This document shows, in pieces, positions 34,598 through 43,063 of a stretch of DNA of 64,000 bases. Positions within the stretch are counted from its first letter, which is position 1. Each line of letters begins with the position of its first letter. The stretch is from NCBI RefSeq assembly GCF_024807225.1, contig NZ_JANUCO010000001.1, forward strand, positions 2,976,001 to 3,040,000, read 5' to 3'. The translations under genes were made by a program, and so were the position numbers. Below the pieces are notes generated by a model that did not search any database, had not been told where the DNA came from, and was given only the letters and a program-made list of their open reading frames with translations. This stretch comes from Chryseobacterium ginsenosidimutans (GTDB taxonomy: Bacteria > Bacteroidota > Bacteroidia > Flavobacteriales > Weeksellaceae).

Positions 34598-35551
34598 TTA
34601 TCCTTTAAGAGCTTTAATTTTCTCTGTTAATGCAGGGATAATTTGAAAAGCATCTCCTACTACTCCATAATCAGCTGATTTGAAGAACGGAGCTTCAGCA
34701 TCACTGTTGATTACAACAATCGTTTTCGAAGAGTTCACTCCCGCCAAATGCTGAATTGCACCAGAAATACCGATCGCAATATAAAGATTTGGAGAAATCG
34801 CTTTACCAGTCTGTCCTACGTGTTCTGTGTGAGGTCTCCAACCGATGTCTGAAACCGGCTTAGAACAAGCTGTAGCAGCACCTAAAACACCTGCCAATTC
34901 TTCTACCATTCCCCAGTTTTCAGGACCTTTCAATCCTCTACCTGCAGAAACTACGATTTCAGCTTCTTTAAGATCTAATTTTCCTGAGCTTTGTTCGTGA
35001 GAAATTACTTTAGTATCTTCATTAGCAACAGATAAGTTTTTCACTTCTTCAGAACCAGCTACTGCATTTTCTTTAACACCGAAAGCATTCTGAGAAACCG
35101 TAACGATTACTCCTGCTCCTTCCGCTTTTGCATGCATAAAACCTTTTCCTGAGAAAGATCTTCTTTTCACCTGGAATGGAGAAAGGCTTTCCGGAGCAGC
35201 AATAGCATTGGTAATTAAAGAATGTCCGTTCATAATAGACAACATCGGAGCGATAGATGAAGCGTCTGTTGTGTGAGGGAAAACGATAACACCGCCACCG
35301 CCATTCGTCACTTCACTTACAGCCTGAGCATAAGCTTTAGCTGAGAAGCTTTTAAGACCTTCGTCTTTGATATTGATTACATTTGATGCTCCATATTTAT
35401 ACAATAAATCTGAAGAATCTGTAGGGTTTACAGAGATCGCAATCACTGTTTCACCAGCTTGATCTGCAATAGCTTTAGCATAAGCAACTGCCTCGAAAGC
35501 CGCTTTTTTGTAAACTCCGTTTATATTTTCTGCGTATACGAATACTGCCAT
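34598..35551 (-). CDS. etfA: electron transfer flavoprotein subunit alpha
   Basis: A 317-residue FAD-binding subunit of ETF, which takes electrons from acyl-CoA dehydrogenases and passes them to the quinone pool. N-terminal part: VFVYAENINGVYKKAAFEAVAYA. The C-terminal FAD domain is VVSAGRGLKGPENWGMVEELAGVLGAATACSKPVSDIGWRPHTEHVGQTGKAISPNLYIAIGISGAIQHLAGV, all hallmark residues present. It follows etfB at a 137-bp distance, the gap holding low-complexity repeat DNA, so cotranscription is likely but not tight. Confidence 0.96.
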   Translation of the reverse strand: MAVFVYAENINGVYKKAAFEAVAYAKAIADQAGETVIAISVNPTDSSDLLYKYGASNVINIKDEGLKSFSAKAYAQAVSEVTNGGGGVIVFPHTTDASSIAPMLSIMNGHSLITNAIAAPESLSPFQVKRRSFSGKGFMHAKAEGAGVIVTVSQNAFGVKENAVAGSEEVKNLSVANEDTKVISHEQSSGKLDLKEAEIVVSAGRGLKGPENWGMVEELAGVLGAATACSKPVSDIGWRPHTEHVGQTGKAISPNLYIAIGISGAIQHLAGVNSSKTIVVINSDAEAPFFKSADYGVVGDAFQIIPALTEKIKALKG

Positions 35552-35688
35552 TTTTTTGATTTTTAAATATTAAAGATAATAGACGGATAGATGATAGACT
35601 TTAATAAAAAAGATTTGAGATATGAGACTTACTCTCTTTGCACCTCGTTTCTATTACTATTTTTCTATTATCTCGTTGTCTGTGTTTA

Positions 35689-36435
35689 TTAGATAACTTT
35701 AGCTTCTTCGTGAAGTAATCTTACCAATTCATCCAAATTATCCGGAGAAACCAATTTCACAGCAGCTCTTGGTGGAACGCTGTCATAAGAAACTCCCTGC
35801 ACTTTCACCTCAGAAGAAGTAGGCTCTACAACCTGCAAAGGTTTTGTTCTTGCAGACATAATCCCTCTCATGTTTGGAATAATTAAATCTTTTTCGTCTA
35901 CCAATCCTTTCTGACCAGCAATTACAGCCGGTAATTTTACAGAAATAGTTTCTTTACCACCTTCAATTTCTCTTACAGCAGTCGCTTCGTTTCCGTTTAC
36001 ATCTAAACCTACAGACGCATTTACGAAAGGCTGATTCAACAACTGAGCCACCATTCCCGGAACAGAACCACCATTGTAATCGATAGATTCTTTACCACAA
36101 AGAATTAAGTCGTAACCACCGTTTTGAGCAACAGCAGCGATTTCTTTTGCTGTAGAATAACTGTCTTTAGGATCCAAATTTACTCTTACCGCATCATTTG
36201 CACCGATTGCCAATGCTTTTCTTACAACAGGCTCAGTAACAGCATCACCTACGTTGATTACCGTTACAGTAGCACCTTGAGACTCCTGAAGTTTAATCGC
36301 TTTTGTCAACGCAAATTCATCTAACGGGTTGATTACCCACTGAATTCCGTTTTTGTCGAAAGCAGATTTGTCTGCCGTAAAGTTAATTTTGGAAGTAGTA
36401 TCCGGAACACTACTTATACAAACTAATATTTTCAT
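35689..36435 (-). CDS. etfB: electron transfer flavoprotein subunit beta
   Basis: A 248-residue AMP-binding ETF partner of EtfA. It begins MKILVCISSVPDTTSKINF, with INPLDEFALTKAIKLQE, then the AMP-site region DLILCGKESIDYNGGSVPGMVAQLL and VKLPAVIAGQKGLVDEKDL. Full length. Upstream is a perfect 18-bp palindrome at 36534..36551, a possible operator. It heads the etfB-etfA unit, the electron sink of fatty and branched-chain acid oxidation. Confidence 0.96.
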   Translation of the reverse strand: MKILVCISSVPDTTSKINFTADKSAFDKNGIQWVINPLDEFALTKAIKLQESQGATVTVINVGDAVTEPVVRKALAIGANDAVRVNLDPKDSYSTAKEIAAVAQNGGYDLILCGKESIDYNGGSVPGMVAQLLNQPFVNASVGLDVNGNEATAVREIEGGKETISVKLPAVIAGQKGLVDEKDLIIPNMRGIMSARTKPLQVVEPTSSEVKVQGVSYDSVPPRAAVKLVSPDNLDELVRLLHEEAKVI

Positions 36436-36533
36436 GTGTACTATATTTATTGTTTCTCTATTCGTATAAAAATTAGGGGATTTTATACAGAGATTTAGTT
36501 TTAATTAATTTTCGCTAATATAAATAAAAAATA

Positions 36534-36551
36534 TATTATGCATGCATAATA
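36534..36551. promoter_or_regulatory. 18-bp perfect palindrome upstream of etfB
   Basis: TATTATGCATGCATAATA is its own reverse complement and lies about 100 bp upstream of the etfB start and 35 bp past the SDR stop. It looks like a site for a dimeric repressor such as a TetR-type regulator (inference); no regulator gene is adjacent. Confidence 0.45.
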
Positions 36552-36585
36552 CTTATTAATTTACTATTCAACGCATTAGATGTAT

Positions 36586-37293
36586 TTAACGTGCTGGTTT
36601 TGTTGCCCTAAATTCAATCTTACTGGGTAAAACTCTCGGATTCATTTTTAAAATATCCAAAACCAGATTTCCCATATCTTCCGGCTGAATCTTCCAGTCA
36701 TCCTTTTCCGAAGGCGTATTTCCGTTAAAGTTTGTCGCTACAGAACCGGGCATAATTACCGTTGCTTTAATATTATATTTCCTTAAATCGATCATCGCAG
36801 CCTGCGTGAAACCAACAACACCGAATTTTGAGGCGTTATAACCTGTTCCGTTTTCGAAGAAATTCGCACCTGCCAAACTTGAAATGGTAATATAATATCC
36901 TTCCGTTTTTTTCAATTCTTCTACTGATGCTTTTAAAGTATAGAAAACTCCCGTTAAATTGGTCTCGATCATATCATTCCATTCTTCTGCAGACAATTGG
37001 TCTACCGGTTTGAAAATCCCCAAACCTGCATTGGCAATAACAAAATCTAGCCTTCCGAATTTCTCTTTGATATATTTTACGGCTTCTTCTTCGCTTTCAA
37101 GACTTTTTACATCAGACACAATTCCTAAAACATTTTCAGAATATCGTTTTAATTCTTGTTCGGTTTTTTCCACATCATCTCTTTTTCTCCCTGAAAATGC
37201 AACCGAAACCCCATTTTCAAGCAAAATTTTAGCAATCCCGAAACCGACACCTTTCGTTCCGCCTGTTATATATGCCACTTTACTTTCTAACAT
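36586..37293 (-). CDS. SDR-family oxidoreductase
   Basis: A 235-residue short-chain dehydrogenase/reductase. The NAD(P)-binding glycine motif is TGGTKGVGFG at about 10-19, VIANAG lies near 88, and the catalytic triad is Ser in TISSLAG with YNASK. SGRKRDD after strand 2 suggests NADPH preference (inference). The C-terminus (PRVLPSKIEFRATKPAR) is short. Substrate unknown. It is monocistronic, 150 bp from etfB. Confidence 0.9.
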   Translation of the reverse strand: MLESKVAYITGGTKGVGFGIAKILLENGVSVAFSGRKRDDVEKTEQELKRYSENVLGIVSDVKSLESEEEAVKYIKEKFGRLDFVIANAGLGIFKPVDQLSAEEWNDMIETNLTGVFYTLKASVEELKKTEGYYITISSLAGANFFENGTGYNASKFGVVGFTQAAMIDLRKYNIKATVIMPGSVATNFNGNTPSEKDDWKIQPEDMGNLVLDILKMNPRVLPSKIEFRATKPAR

Positions 37294-37411
37294 AAGATTA
37301 ATTTTAATTCTCTAAAATAAATAAAACCTATCAATAAAAATGGTTTGTTCATACTAAGATTTATCACTTATCAGTCATTTATATTAAGATGGAAAACATT
37401 CATATAACAAA

Positions 37412-37437
37412 AAAATGCCCTAAAATAAGGGCATTTT
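37412..37437 (-). terminator. intrinsic terminator of the M20 dipeptidase gene
   Basis: AAAATGCCCT / AGGGCATTTT stem, 6-nt loop, T-rich on the minus strand; 12 bp after the stop at 37449. Confidence 0.85.
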
Positions 37438-37448
37438 ATAATTTCAAA

Positions 37449-38828
37449 TTATTTCGAGTAATTCTCAAAAAACAAAGGAATACTCTCAATTCCCTTATAG
37501 AAATTGAATAATCCGTAATGTTCATTAGGAGAGTGAATCGCATCAGAATCTAATCCGAAGCCCATTAAAACGGATTTAGCTCCTAAAACCTGCTCAAACA
37601 TCGCGGTAATAGGAATACTTCCGCCTCCTCTGTAAGGAAGAACTTCTTTTCCGAAAGCTGTTTCCATCGCTTGTTTTGCTGCTAAGAACTCTTTTGTATC
37701 TGTTGGTAAAACATAAGGCATTCCTCCGTGATGTGGTGTAACCTTCACTTTTACATTATCCGGAGCGATTTTCTCAAAATATTTTGTAAATTTTTCTGTA
37801 ATTTCTTCCGGAGTCTGATAAGGAACCAAACGCATAGAGATTTTAGCAGAAGCCTTAGAAGGAATCACTGTTTTTGCCCCTTCTCCTGTGTAACCGCCCC
37901 AAATTCCGTTGCAGTCCAATGTTGGGCGAATAGATGTTCTTTCAAGGGTTGTGTAGCCTTTTTCACCTTCTACTCCGCTTAATCCGATCGATTTTTTGAA
38001 CTCTTCAGGATTGTCTTTCAACTTATTCATATCTGCTCTGTCGGCATCAGAAACAGCTTCTACATTGTCGTAGAACCCGTCGATTGTGATATGTCCGTCT
38101 TCATCGATCAATTTAGCAATCATTCTTGAAAGCACATGAATCGGGTTTGGAACTGCTCCACCGTAAAGTCCGGAGTGTAAATCTCTGTTTGGACCTTCAA
38201 TTTCAACTTCTACATAGCTTAAACCTCTTAAACCTGTTGTAACAGTCGGTTGTTCGTTGCTATAAATATGAGTATCGGAAATTAAAATACAGTCGCAAGA
38301 TAATTTCTCTTTATTTTCATTAACAAAATCTCCTAAGCTTACAGAACCAACTTCCTCTTCTCCTTCCAAAATAAATTTAACATTACAAGGAAGAGAGTTT
38401 GTCTTCATCATTGCTTCAAAAGCCTTTAAATGCATGAAAAACTGTCCTTTATCATCTGCTGAACCTCTTGCGAAAATGGCTCCTTCAGGATGAAGCTCGG
38501 TTTTCTCAATATAAGGTTCGAAAGGAGGTTTTGTCCATAATTCTAATGGATCTGCAGGCTGAACATCGTAATGCCCATAAACCAAAACCGTTGGTAAGCT
38601 TTTATCTAAAATTTTATCCCCATAAACGATAGGATATCCCTTTGTCTGACAAATTTCTACATGATCGGCACCTGCATTTTTAAGGTATTCTGCTACAACA
38701 TCCGCACATTTCAATACGTCATTTTTATAGGCAGGATCTGCAGAAATAGAAGGAATTCTCAATAATTCAAATAATTCATCTACGAAACGTTGTTTGTTTT
38801 CGTTGATGTAATTTAATGTCTCTTGCAT
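37449..38828 (-). CDS. M20 family dipeptidase
   Basis: A 459-residue zinc-dependent peptidase of the carnosinase-like M20 group. Metal-site motifs are VLVYGHYDVQPADP (His and Asp), ARGSADDKGQF (bridging Asp), ILEGEEEVGS (catalytic Glu pair) and LISDTHIYS, plus a late DAIHSPNEHY (His). The dimerisation lid domain lies between about 195 and 350. No signal peptide, so it is probably cytoplasmic, acting on dipeptides from imported peptides. Monocistronic. Confidence 0.93.
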   Translation of the reverse strand: MQETLNYINENKQRFVDELFELLRIPSISADPAYKNDVLKCADVVAEYLKNAGADHVEICQTKGYPIVYGDKILDKSLPTVLVYGHYDVQPADPLELWTKPPFEPYIEKTELHPEGAIFARGSADDKGQFFMHLKAFEAMMKTNSLPCNVKFILEGEEEVGSVSLGDFVNENKEKLSCDCILISDTHIYSNEQPTVTTGLRGLSYVEVEIEGPNRDLHSGLYGGAVPNPIHVLSRMIAKLIDEDGHITIDGFYDNVEAVSDADRADMNKLKDNPEEFKKSIGLSGVEGEKGYTTLERTSIRPTLDCNGIWGGYTGEGAKTVIPSKASAKISMRLVPYQTPEEITEKFTKYFEKIAPDNVKVKVTPHHGGMPYVLPTDTKEFLAAKQAMETAFGKEVLPYRGGGSIPITAMFEQVLGAKSVLMGFGLDSDAIHSPNEHYGLFNFYKGIESIPLFFENYSK

Positions 38829-39009
38829 TGTAAAATTTTATTTTGTTAAAAGTAAAAAAATTGCCCCGCAGGAACAAACAAAATCATATAATTTTCCTCA
38901 GGTTTATCATTATGTAGATTTTAAGCTGATTGTATCGGTAATCACATCCTTTGATTTGATGAAGGTGTTAATTTTTGCTTTGGTTATTTTGTATTTTTTC
39001 TAATATTGT

Positions 39010-39042
39010 AAACCTTCAAGGTTTTAAAAACCTTGAAGGTTT
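39010..39042. repeat. palindromic repeat (CAAGGTTT type)
   Basis: AAACCTTCAAGGTTTT / AAAACCTTGAAGGTTT around a single central base. A related palindrome with CAAGGTT arms lies at 62015..62046. No T-run tail fits a terminator for the M20 gene, which reads away from it. Confidence 0.55.
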
Positions 39043-39068
39043 GATTTTTTGTAACAGTCGCAAATTCC

Positions 39069-39186
39069 TAGCCCCGATTGGAGCATTTGTTTGAGCTCAT
39101 TTTGTGGATGTATCGGCGCGGCGGCAAAGCCGCCGCGCCGATACATCCACAAAATAGCGAGTGCGGAAAGCGGGATAAAGCTCCAA
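39069..39186. repeat. structured repeat with conserved ends and GC-rich central hairpin, copy 2
   Basis: It begins CTAGCCCCGATTGGAGC and ends GCGGAAAGCGGGATAAAGCTCC. The centre is a 27-bp perfect inverted repeat with a 3-nt loop (39099..39155) containing GGCGCGGCGGC, far more GC-rich than its surroundings. The ends match the element at 13679..13771; the centres do not. The 38829-39236 gap holds only this, the palindrome at 39010 and a terminator. Confidence 0.7.
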
Positions 39187-39220
39187 AAAAAATGTCTCAC
39201 ATTACTGCGAGACATTTTTT
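39187..39220 (-). terminator. intrinsic terminator of the Ala/Glu/His-rich lipoprotein gene
   Basis: AAAAAATGTCTC / GAGACATTTTTT stem with a 10-nt loop, 17 bp downstream of the stop at 39237; it overlaps the A-run tail of the adjoining repeat. Confidence 0.85.
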
Positions 39221-39236
39221 ATATTGTACTAATTAA

Positions 39237-39515
39237 TTAGTGTTCAGCTTTTGGAGTATGCTCTTCCGCCGGTTTTGCAGCAGCTTTCGCGCTATCTGCT
39301 TTTGGAGCTTCTTCCCCGTGCTTTTCGGCAGTTGCTTCCTCTTTATGTTCTGCCGCAGCTTCGTGACCGTGAGCTTCTGCTCCGCCTTGTGGATCATCAG
39401 AATATCTTTCGATTCCTTCTTCAAGTTTCAAAGTATTCTTATTTCCTCCAGCCTGAATTTTTTTACAGCTTACAGCAACAGTCGCAAGGGCTAAACATAT
39501 AACTAATTTTTTCAT
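39237..39515 (-). CDS. small Ala/Glu/His-rich lipoprotein
   Basis: A 92-residue protein. MKKLVICLALATVAVSCKK is a lipoprotein signal with the acylated Cys at 17. The mature region is low-complexity: repeated AHGHEAAAEHKEEATAEKHGEEAPKADSAKAAAKPAEEHTPKAEH. It probably is an extended or helical chain anchored to a membrane. The many His could bind metal (inference). No family recognised. Open frames on the plus strand and one in another minus frame over the same bases are shadows of the biased composition. It has its own terminator. Confidence 0.72.
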   Translation of the reverse strand: MKKLVICLALATVAVSCKKIQAGGNKNTLKLEEGIERYSDDPQGGAEAHGHEAAAEHKEEATAEKHGEEAPKADSAKAAAKPAEEHTPKAEH

Positions 39516-39638
39516 ATGTAGAATTTATTTTTTAAGGTCATATGGAATCGCATGATCGTTATTTTAACAGCAAGCGATTTCACGTTTCAATTTTTGATTG
39601 CCCAAAATTAAGGATTCCTATTTTTTTCAGCAACATTT

Positions 39639-40847
39639 TTATACTGATTTTAATATTATTTTACCTTTTTTGGATTGTGTAAAAATAAGATAGCTTTCTC
39701 CACCATCTTTTAAACCATATTTTTTCTTGATTTCTTCCGGTTTTAAAGGATAGTTTTTTGAAATAATATTAAACTGACTTTTCTTTTTAATCTGCTTAGC
39801 ATCAATCGTTTCCATTTCAAAAATCCTTCCGGGGAAATCGTTGAGTTTTTCATTTGAAGTATAAAAATGGGAATTCGGATGAAGTTTTTTTAATTGAAAT
39901 TTTTCTGAAATTAAATTAAAAATTCCCGCCTTTAAAATCGGATTATTGGGAATATAAATGAATTTTTCAGGTTCAGCATATTCTGCATGAGCATTTTCTT
40001 CTTCTCCAAACGTAAAATTAAAATTCGATTCTCCACTTTCAAGGTTCACGCAATGGCAAATAATATCCTTCGAATTTTCATTTGATAGGAAAACGACAAC
40101 TTCTTTTACATCATTTTTAACAGCAATAATTTCAATTCTTACCACATTCTGCAACACTGAAATCAGATATTTTAAATCGATTAAAGGTGACAGTTTTATC
40201 ACCACTTCGTTTGAAATAGAAAGTAGTTTTTCCTGTATTTCGATAATATTGGGTGATAAATCTTCCAGCAAAAAGACTTTATTTTTATTATTGTCTCTTC
40301 GGGCGGGATCAAGGTAAATGACATCAAAAGTCTCTTGATTTTCATTTAAAAAATCTTCCAGTTTCTGATTGATGAATTTTGCTTTTTTATCAAGAGTATT
40401 CCAATTATGTTCAACAATTTCTAAAAGATCAGAATTTTGTTCTACAAGTGTTACATCCTCAAAATTTTGAGATAAGTAGTAAGCGTCAATCCCGAAACCG
40501 CTCGTTAAATCAATAAACTTTTTTCCTTTTAAAATTTCTGATTTGTAAATTGCCGTTTTTTCGGATGAAGATTGTTCTAAATTCAATTGCGGTGGAAAAA
40601 TGATTCCTTCCTTCAATAAAAACGGAAACTTTTTTTGTGCTACTTGCTTTCCTTTAATTTGTTGAACAATTTCCTGTATGGAAACTTCTGGAAATGGAGA
40701 TTTTTTTAATAGAAGTGAGTGCAGATCTGCGTTTAGATTTGCGTTGATGTATTTTTGAATTTCTTCTTTTAAAACTTCTTTAACCACAGATTTTTCTTGA
40801 ATTACAAGTAGTGTTTGCTCATGGAAATGCTTCGAGAGCCTCAGCAT
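39639..40847 (-). CDS. class I SAM-dependent methyltransferase with THUMP-like domain
   Basis: About 400 residues. The SAM-binding motif I is KFIDLTSGFGIDAYYLSQ, followed by VTLVEQNSDLLEI, and the motif IV-like segment is FDVIYLDPARRD. The C-terminal half matches THUMP-like regions of RNA methyltransferases (VIKLSPLIDLKYLI, ILKAGIFNLISEKFQLKKLHPNSHFYTS, IISKNYPLKPEEIKKKYGLKDGG). An RNA substrate is likely but unproved. The start is unclear: the first in-frame ATG at 40847 lies inside a dispersed repeat (the first residues MLRLSKHF are repeat DNA), and a GTG at 40787 is an alternative. Confidence 0.78.
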   Translation of the reverse strand: MLRLSKHFHEQTLLVIQEKSVVKEVLKEEIQKYINANLNADLHSLLLKKSPFPEVSIQEIVQQIKGKQVAQKKFPFLLKEGIIFPPQLNLEQSSSEKTAIYKSEILKGKKFIDLTSGFGIDAYYLSQNFEDVTLVEQNSDLLEIVEHNWNTLDKKAKFINQKLEDFLNENQETFDVIYLDPARRDNNKNKVFLLEDLSPNIIEIQEKLLSISNEVVIKLSPLIDLKYLISVLQNVVRIEIIAVKNDVKEVVVFLSNENSKDIICHCVNLESGESNFNFTFGEEENAHAEYAEPEKFIYIPNNPILKAGIFNLISEKFQLKKLHPNSHFYTSNEKLNDFPGRIFEMETIDAKQIKKKSQFNIISKNYPLKPEEIKKKYGLKDGGESYLIFTQSKKGKIILKSV

Positions 40848-40992
40848 GACAACGCTACAAATTTACTGTAAATAAAACCACTTACTATTAGAAATACTAC
40901 GATGATTCTCGAAGGATGTTTTCAGCATGATTACACTACAAATAGAAACAGTTAGTATTAGAAATGTCATGCTGAGGCTCTCGAAGCATCTT
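40826..40992. repeat. cluster of three TCGAAGCAT-type dispersed repeats
   Basis: ATGCTTCGAGAGCCTCAGCATGAC (inverted unit) lies near 40827..40850, a variant with TTCTCGAAGGATG and TCAGCATGA near 40904..40931, and TCATGCTGAGGCTCTCGAAGCATCTTT near 40966..40992. They lie between the methyltransferase and dinB-like genes and overlap the methyltransferase 5' end. Related units lie at 10938 and 13510. Confidence 0.65.
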
Positions 40993-41009
40993 TACAAATT
41001 TATTAGAAA

Positions 41010-41450
41010 CTATCTTTTATAAAAAATATAATCCGTCAATACAGGATCAATGCCGTTTTGTTTCAGGAGAGAATTGATTTGTCCGCGGTGATAGGTTGAA
41101 TGATTGATCGCCTGAAAAAGCATTTCAAAAACACTGTTTTCGAACTTTGTTCCTCTCGAATTTTGATATTCAATTCTTTGATCCAAATCAGAGTTTTCGA
41201 TAATCTCAATACTTTTCTGGAAATTTTGATGATTGATTTCGTTTAGATTCTCAAAAGGATTAATCTGCCAAACTTCGAAAGATTTTTCGCCTAAAACTCT
41301 TGAATTCCAGACTTGCTGAGCATTCAACGTATGATTGATTAAGCTGATTGTTTTCTCATTAACTTTTTCAAGGTTTTCAGAAATAACCTTAATCATTTCT
41401 TTGTTGAAATGATAGGTGTATTCAAATAAATCAACCATTTTGTCTTTCAT
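41010..41450 (-). CDS. DinB-family protein
   Basis: A 146-residue four-helix-bundle protein of the DinB/YfiT superfamily. Likely metal ligands are His in the first helix (YTYHFNKEM), the middle NHTLNAQQVWNSRVLG, and the signature NHSTYHRGQINSLLKQNG near residue 116. Members act as thiol- or metal-dependent transferases in several settings; the role here is unknown. The ATG overlaps the mutA stop by one base (TAATG), showing translational coupling to the upstream gene. Confidence 0.88.
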   Translation of the reverse strand: MKDKMVDLFEYTYHFNKEMIKVISENLEKVNEKTISLINHTLNAQQVWNSRVLGEKSFEVWQINPFENLNEINHQNFQKSIEIIENSDLDQRIEYQNSRGTKFENSVFEMLFQAINHSTYHRGQINSLLKQNGIDPVLTDYIFYKR

Positions 41451-42601
41451 TATTCAAACATTTCAGCCCAACGAACGGCTTTTAATTCCTTTTCGTTATA
41501 CAATTCTTCAACAGACTTTTTAACGTCTAACTTTGGATATAAATTAACGCCGATCAGCTTTATTTTTCCTTCTTCTACCCATTTTTGTTCTTCAACAGCC
41601 TGATCGTAGATTTTTTTCTGGATTATTCCTTGCTTTAAAAGTTCAAGATAACCTCCTGCTTCTTCGATTTCAACGAACAAAGCCCAAGATTTTTCTGCAA
41701 TCTGCTGTGTAATATCTTCCACGTAATAACTTCCGTTTGATGCATCTTCAAAGACATTGATGATACTTTCGTAGGCTAAAACGATTTGTTGTTTAAAAGA
41801 AATTTCTTCCGAAATATCCGTCGTTCCGTTAACAATATAATTGTTACTGAAAACCGCATCAGCTCCGCCAATCATTGCAGAAGCCAATTCCAAGGTCGAG
41901 CGGATCAGGTTATTTTCACTATCAGAAACTGCCTTATTTCTCAAAGAAGTTTCAGCAAAAATATATGGAATTTCGTCTAAATTATATTCTTTTGAAAGTT
42001 GATTGAAAACGATTTTAAAAGCTCTCAGTTTTGCTGTTTCAAAGAAATAATTTCCTCCGATGGCAATTTTAAAAATCAGTTTATTTACAATTTCAGAGCC
42101 GTAAACTTCTACTAATTCTTTCGTTTTTGCCAACGCAATTCCTAATTGCTGGTAAATCGCAGCTCCGGCATTTTGGTGAAGAGAAATATCTACACAAATG
42201 TTTCTTTTAAACTCTTTTGCTAATAATTCTTTAACCAATTGGTCATTAATTGTAGCATCTTTTTCATCAAAAACATCAATTAACGAAAAATACTGGTCTT
42301 CTTCTTTCGGGCTGATGTGTCCTGCCAAATCTACATTATTAATGAAAATGGTTTTCTGTTCCAGATGTTCTACATTATGATCCACAATAAACGCAAATAC
42401 ATCCTCTTCCAAACTTTCGTGATATCTTGCCACCAAATGAGTACTTTCCTCGATTTTCGGCAGGTTTACCAAAGGTTTCTGAACCGAATCATAAAAAGGT
42501 TTTACATCAATTCCTTCTAAATTTTCTTTCTTCAGAATCGAATAAATATCTTCGGTTTTAAGTTGTTTTTTTACTAAAGTTTCCCAGGTTGTATTTGACA
42601 T
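41450..42601 (-). CDS. mutA: methylmalonyl-CoA mutase small (beta) subunit
   Basis: 383 residues from the ATG at 42601 (MSNTTWETLVKKQLKTEDIYS). An upstream in-frame ATG at 42676 would add 25 residues and lacks support. The TIM-barrel-type mutase core includes ICVDISLHQNAGAAIYQQLGIALAKTKEL, KIAIGGNYFFETAKLRAFKIVFNQLSKEY and SDSENNLIRSTLELASAMIGGADAV. There is no cobalamin domain, as expected for the small subunit, and the protein is shorter than the usual 450 or so. The large subunit is not adjacent; the next gene is DinB-like. It follows the DivIC/FtsB-like gene by about 100 bp. Confidence 0.85.
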   Translation of the reverse strand: MSNTTWETLVKKQLKTEDIYSILKKENLEGIDVKPFYDSVQKPLVNLPKIEESTHLVARYHESLEEDVFAFIVDHNVEHLEQKTIFINNVDLAGHISPKEEDQYFSLIDVFDEKDATINDQLVKELLAKEFKRNICVDISLHQNAGAAIYQQLGIALAKTKELVEVYGSEIVNKLIFKIAIGGNYFFETAKLRAFKIVFNQLSKEYNLDEIPYIFAETSLRNKAVSDSENNLIRSTLELASAMIGGADAVFSNNYIVNGTTDISEEISFKQQIVLAYESIINVFEDASNGSYYVEDITQQIAEKSWALFVEIEEAGGYLELLKQGIIQKKIYDQAVEEQKWVEEGKIKLIGVNLYPKLDVKKSVEELYNEKELKAVRWAEMFE

Positions 42602-42701
42602 GGATGATAGATTATTTGTAAGTGTAAATCGAAAATTTAACTTCGCAAGTGAATCTTTCAGAAAAATTGACAGCAAAGCAAATTGACAATTAACTTTTTA
42701 A

Positions 42702-43058
42702 TTATTTTTTGGCAACATTTGTACTATCTACGACCAAAATGAAGATCTCTTCATCCGGTTTTTTCATAAAATAGTTTTCTCTTGCGTATTTTTCTTTTTC
42801 AGATTTGCTGTTCATCAATTTTTTATAAAACGTGTCATTTTTTTCGTATTCCGTTTTATAATATTGAAGTTGTTCTTCGTATTTGCTAATTTCACCATTC
42901 AGTTCATTAATTACCAAAAACGAAGTTTTATCAAAGAAAATCATCCAGATCAGAAACATACAGATCGTAATTGTGTATTTATTCAAAACATAGGTTTGAA
43001 TAACTTTCAAGGTTTCAGACTTTGGCTGGATGTCTTTAATAAGTTTGTTTTCTTTCAT
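42702..43058 (-). CDS. septum formation initiator (DivIC/FtsB-like) protein
   Basis: A 118-residue bitopic protein: cytoplasmic head of about 28 residues, one helix (YTITICMFLIWMIFF) and a periplasmic coiled coil (LVINELNGEISKYEEQLQYYKTEYEKNDTFYKKLMNSKSEKEKYARENYFMKKPDEEIFIL). The closing ARENYFMKKPDEEIF segment is the family signature. It takes part in divisome assembly with FtsL/FtsQ-type partners. It lies 5 bp after udk, so the two form an operon. Confidence 0.88.
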   Translation of the reverse strand: MKENKLIKDIQPKSETLKVIQTYVLNKYTITICMFLIWMIFFDKTSFLVINELNGEISKYEEQLQYYKTEYEKNDTFYKKLMNSKSEKEKYARENYFMKKPDEEIFILVVDSTNVAKK

Positions 43059-43063
43059 TTTTA

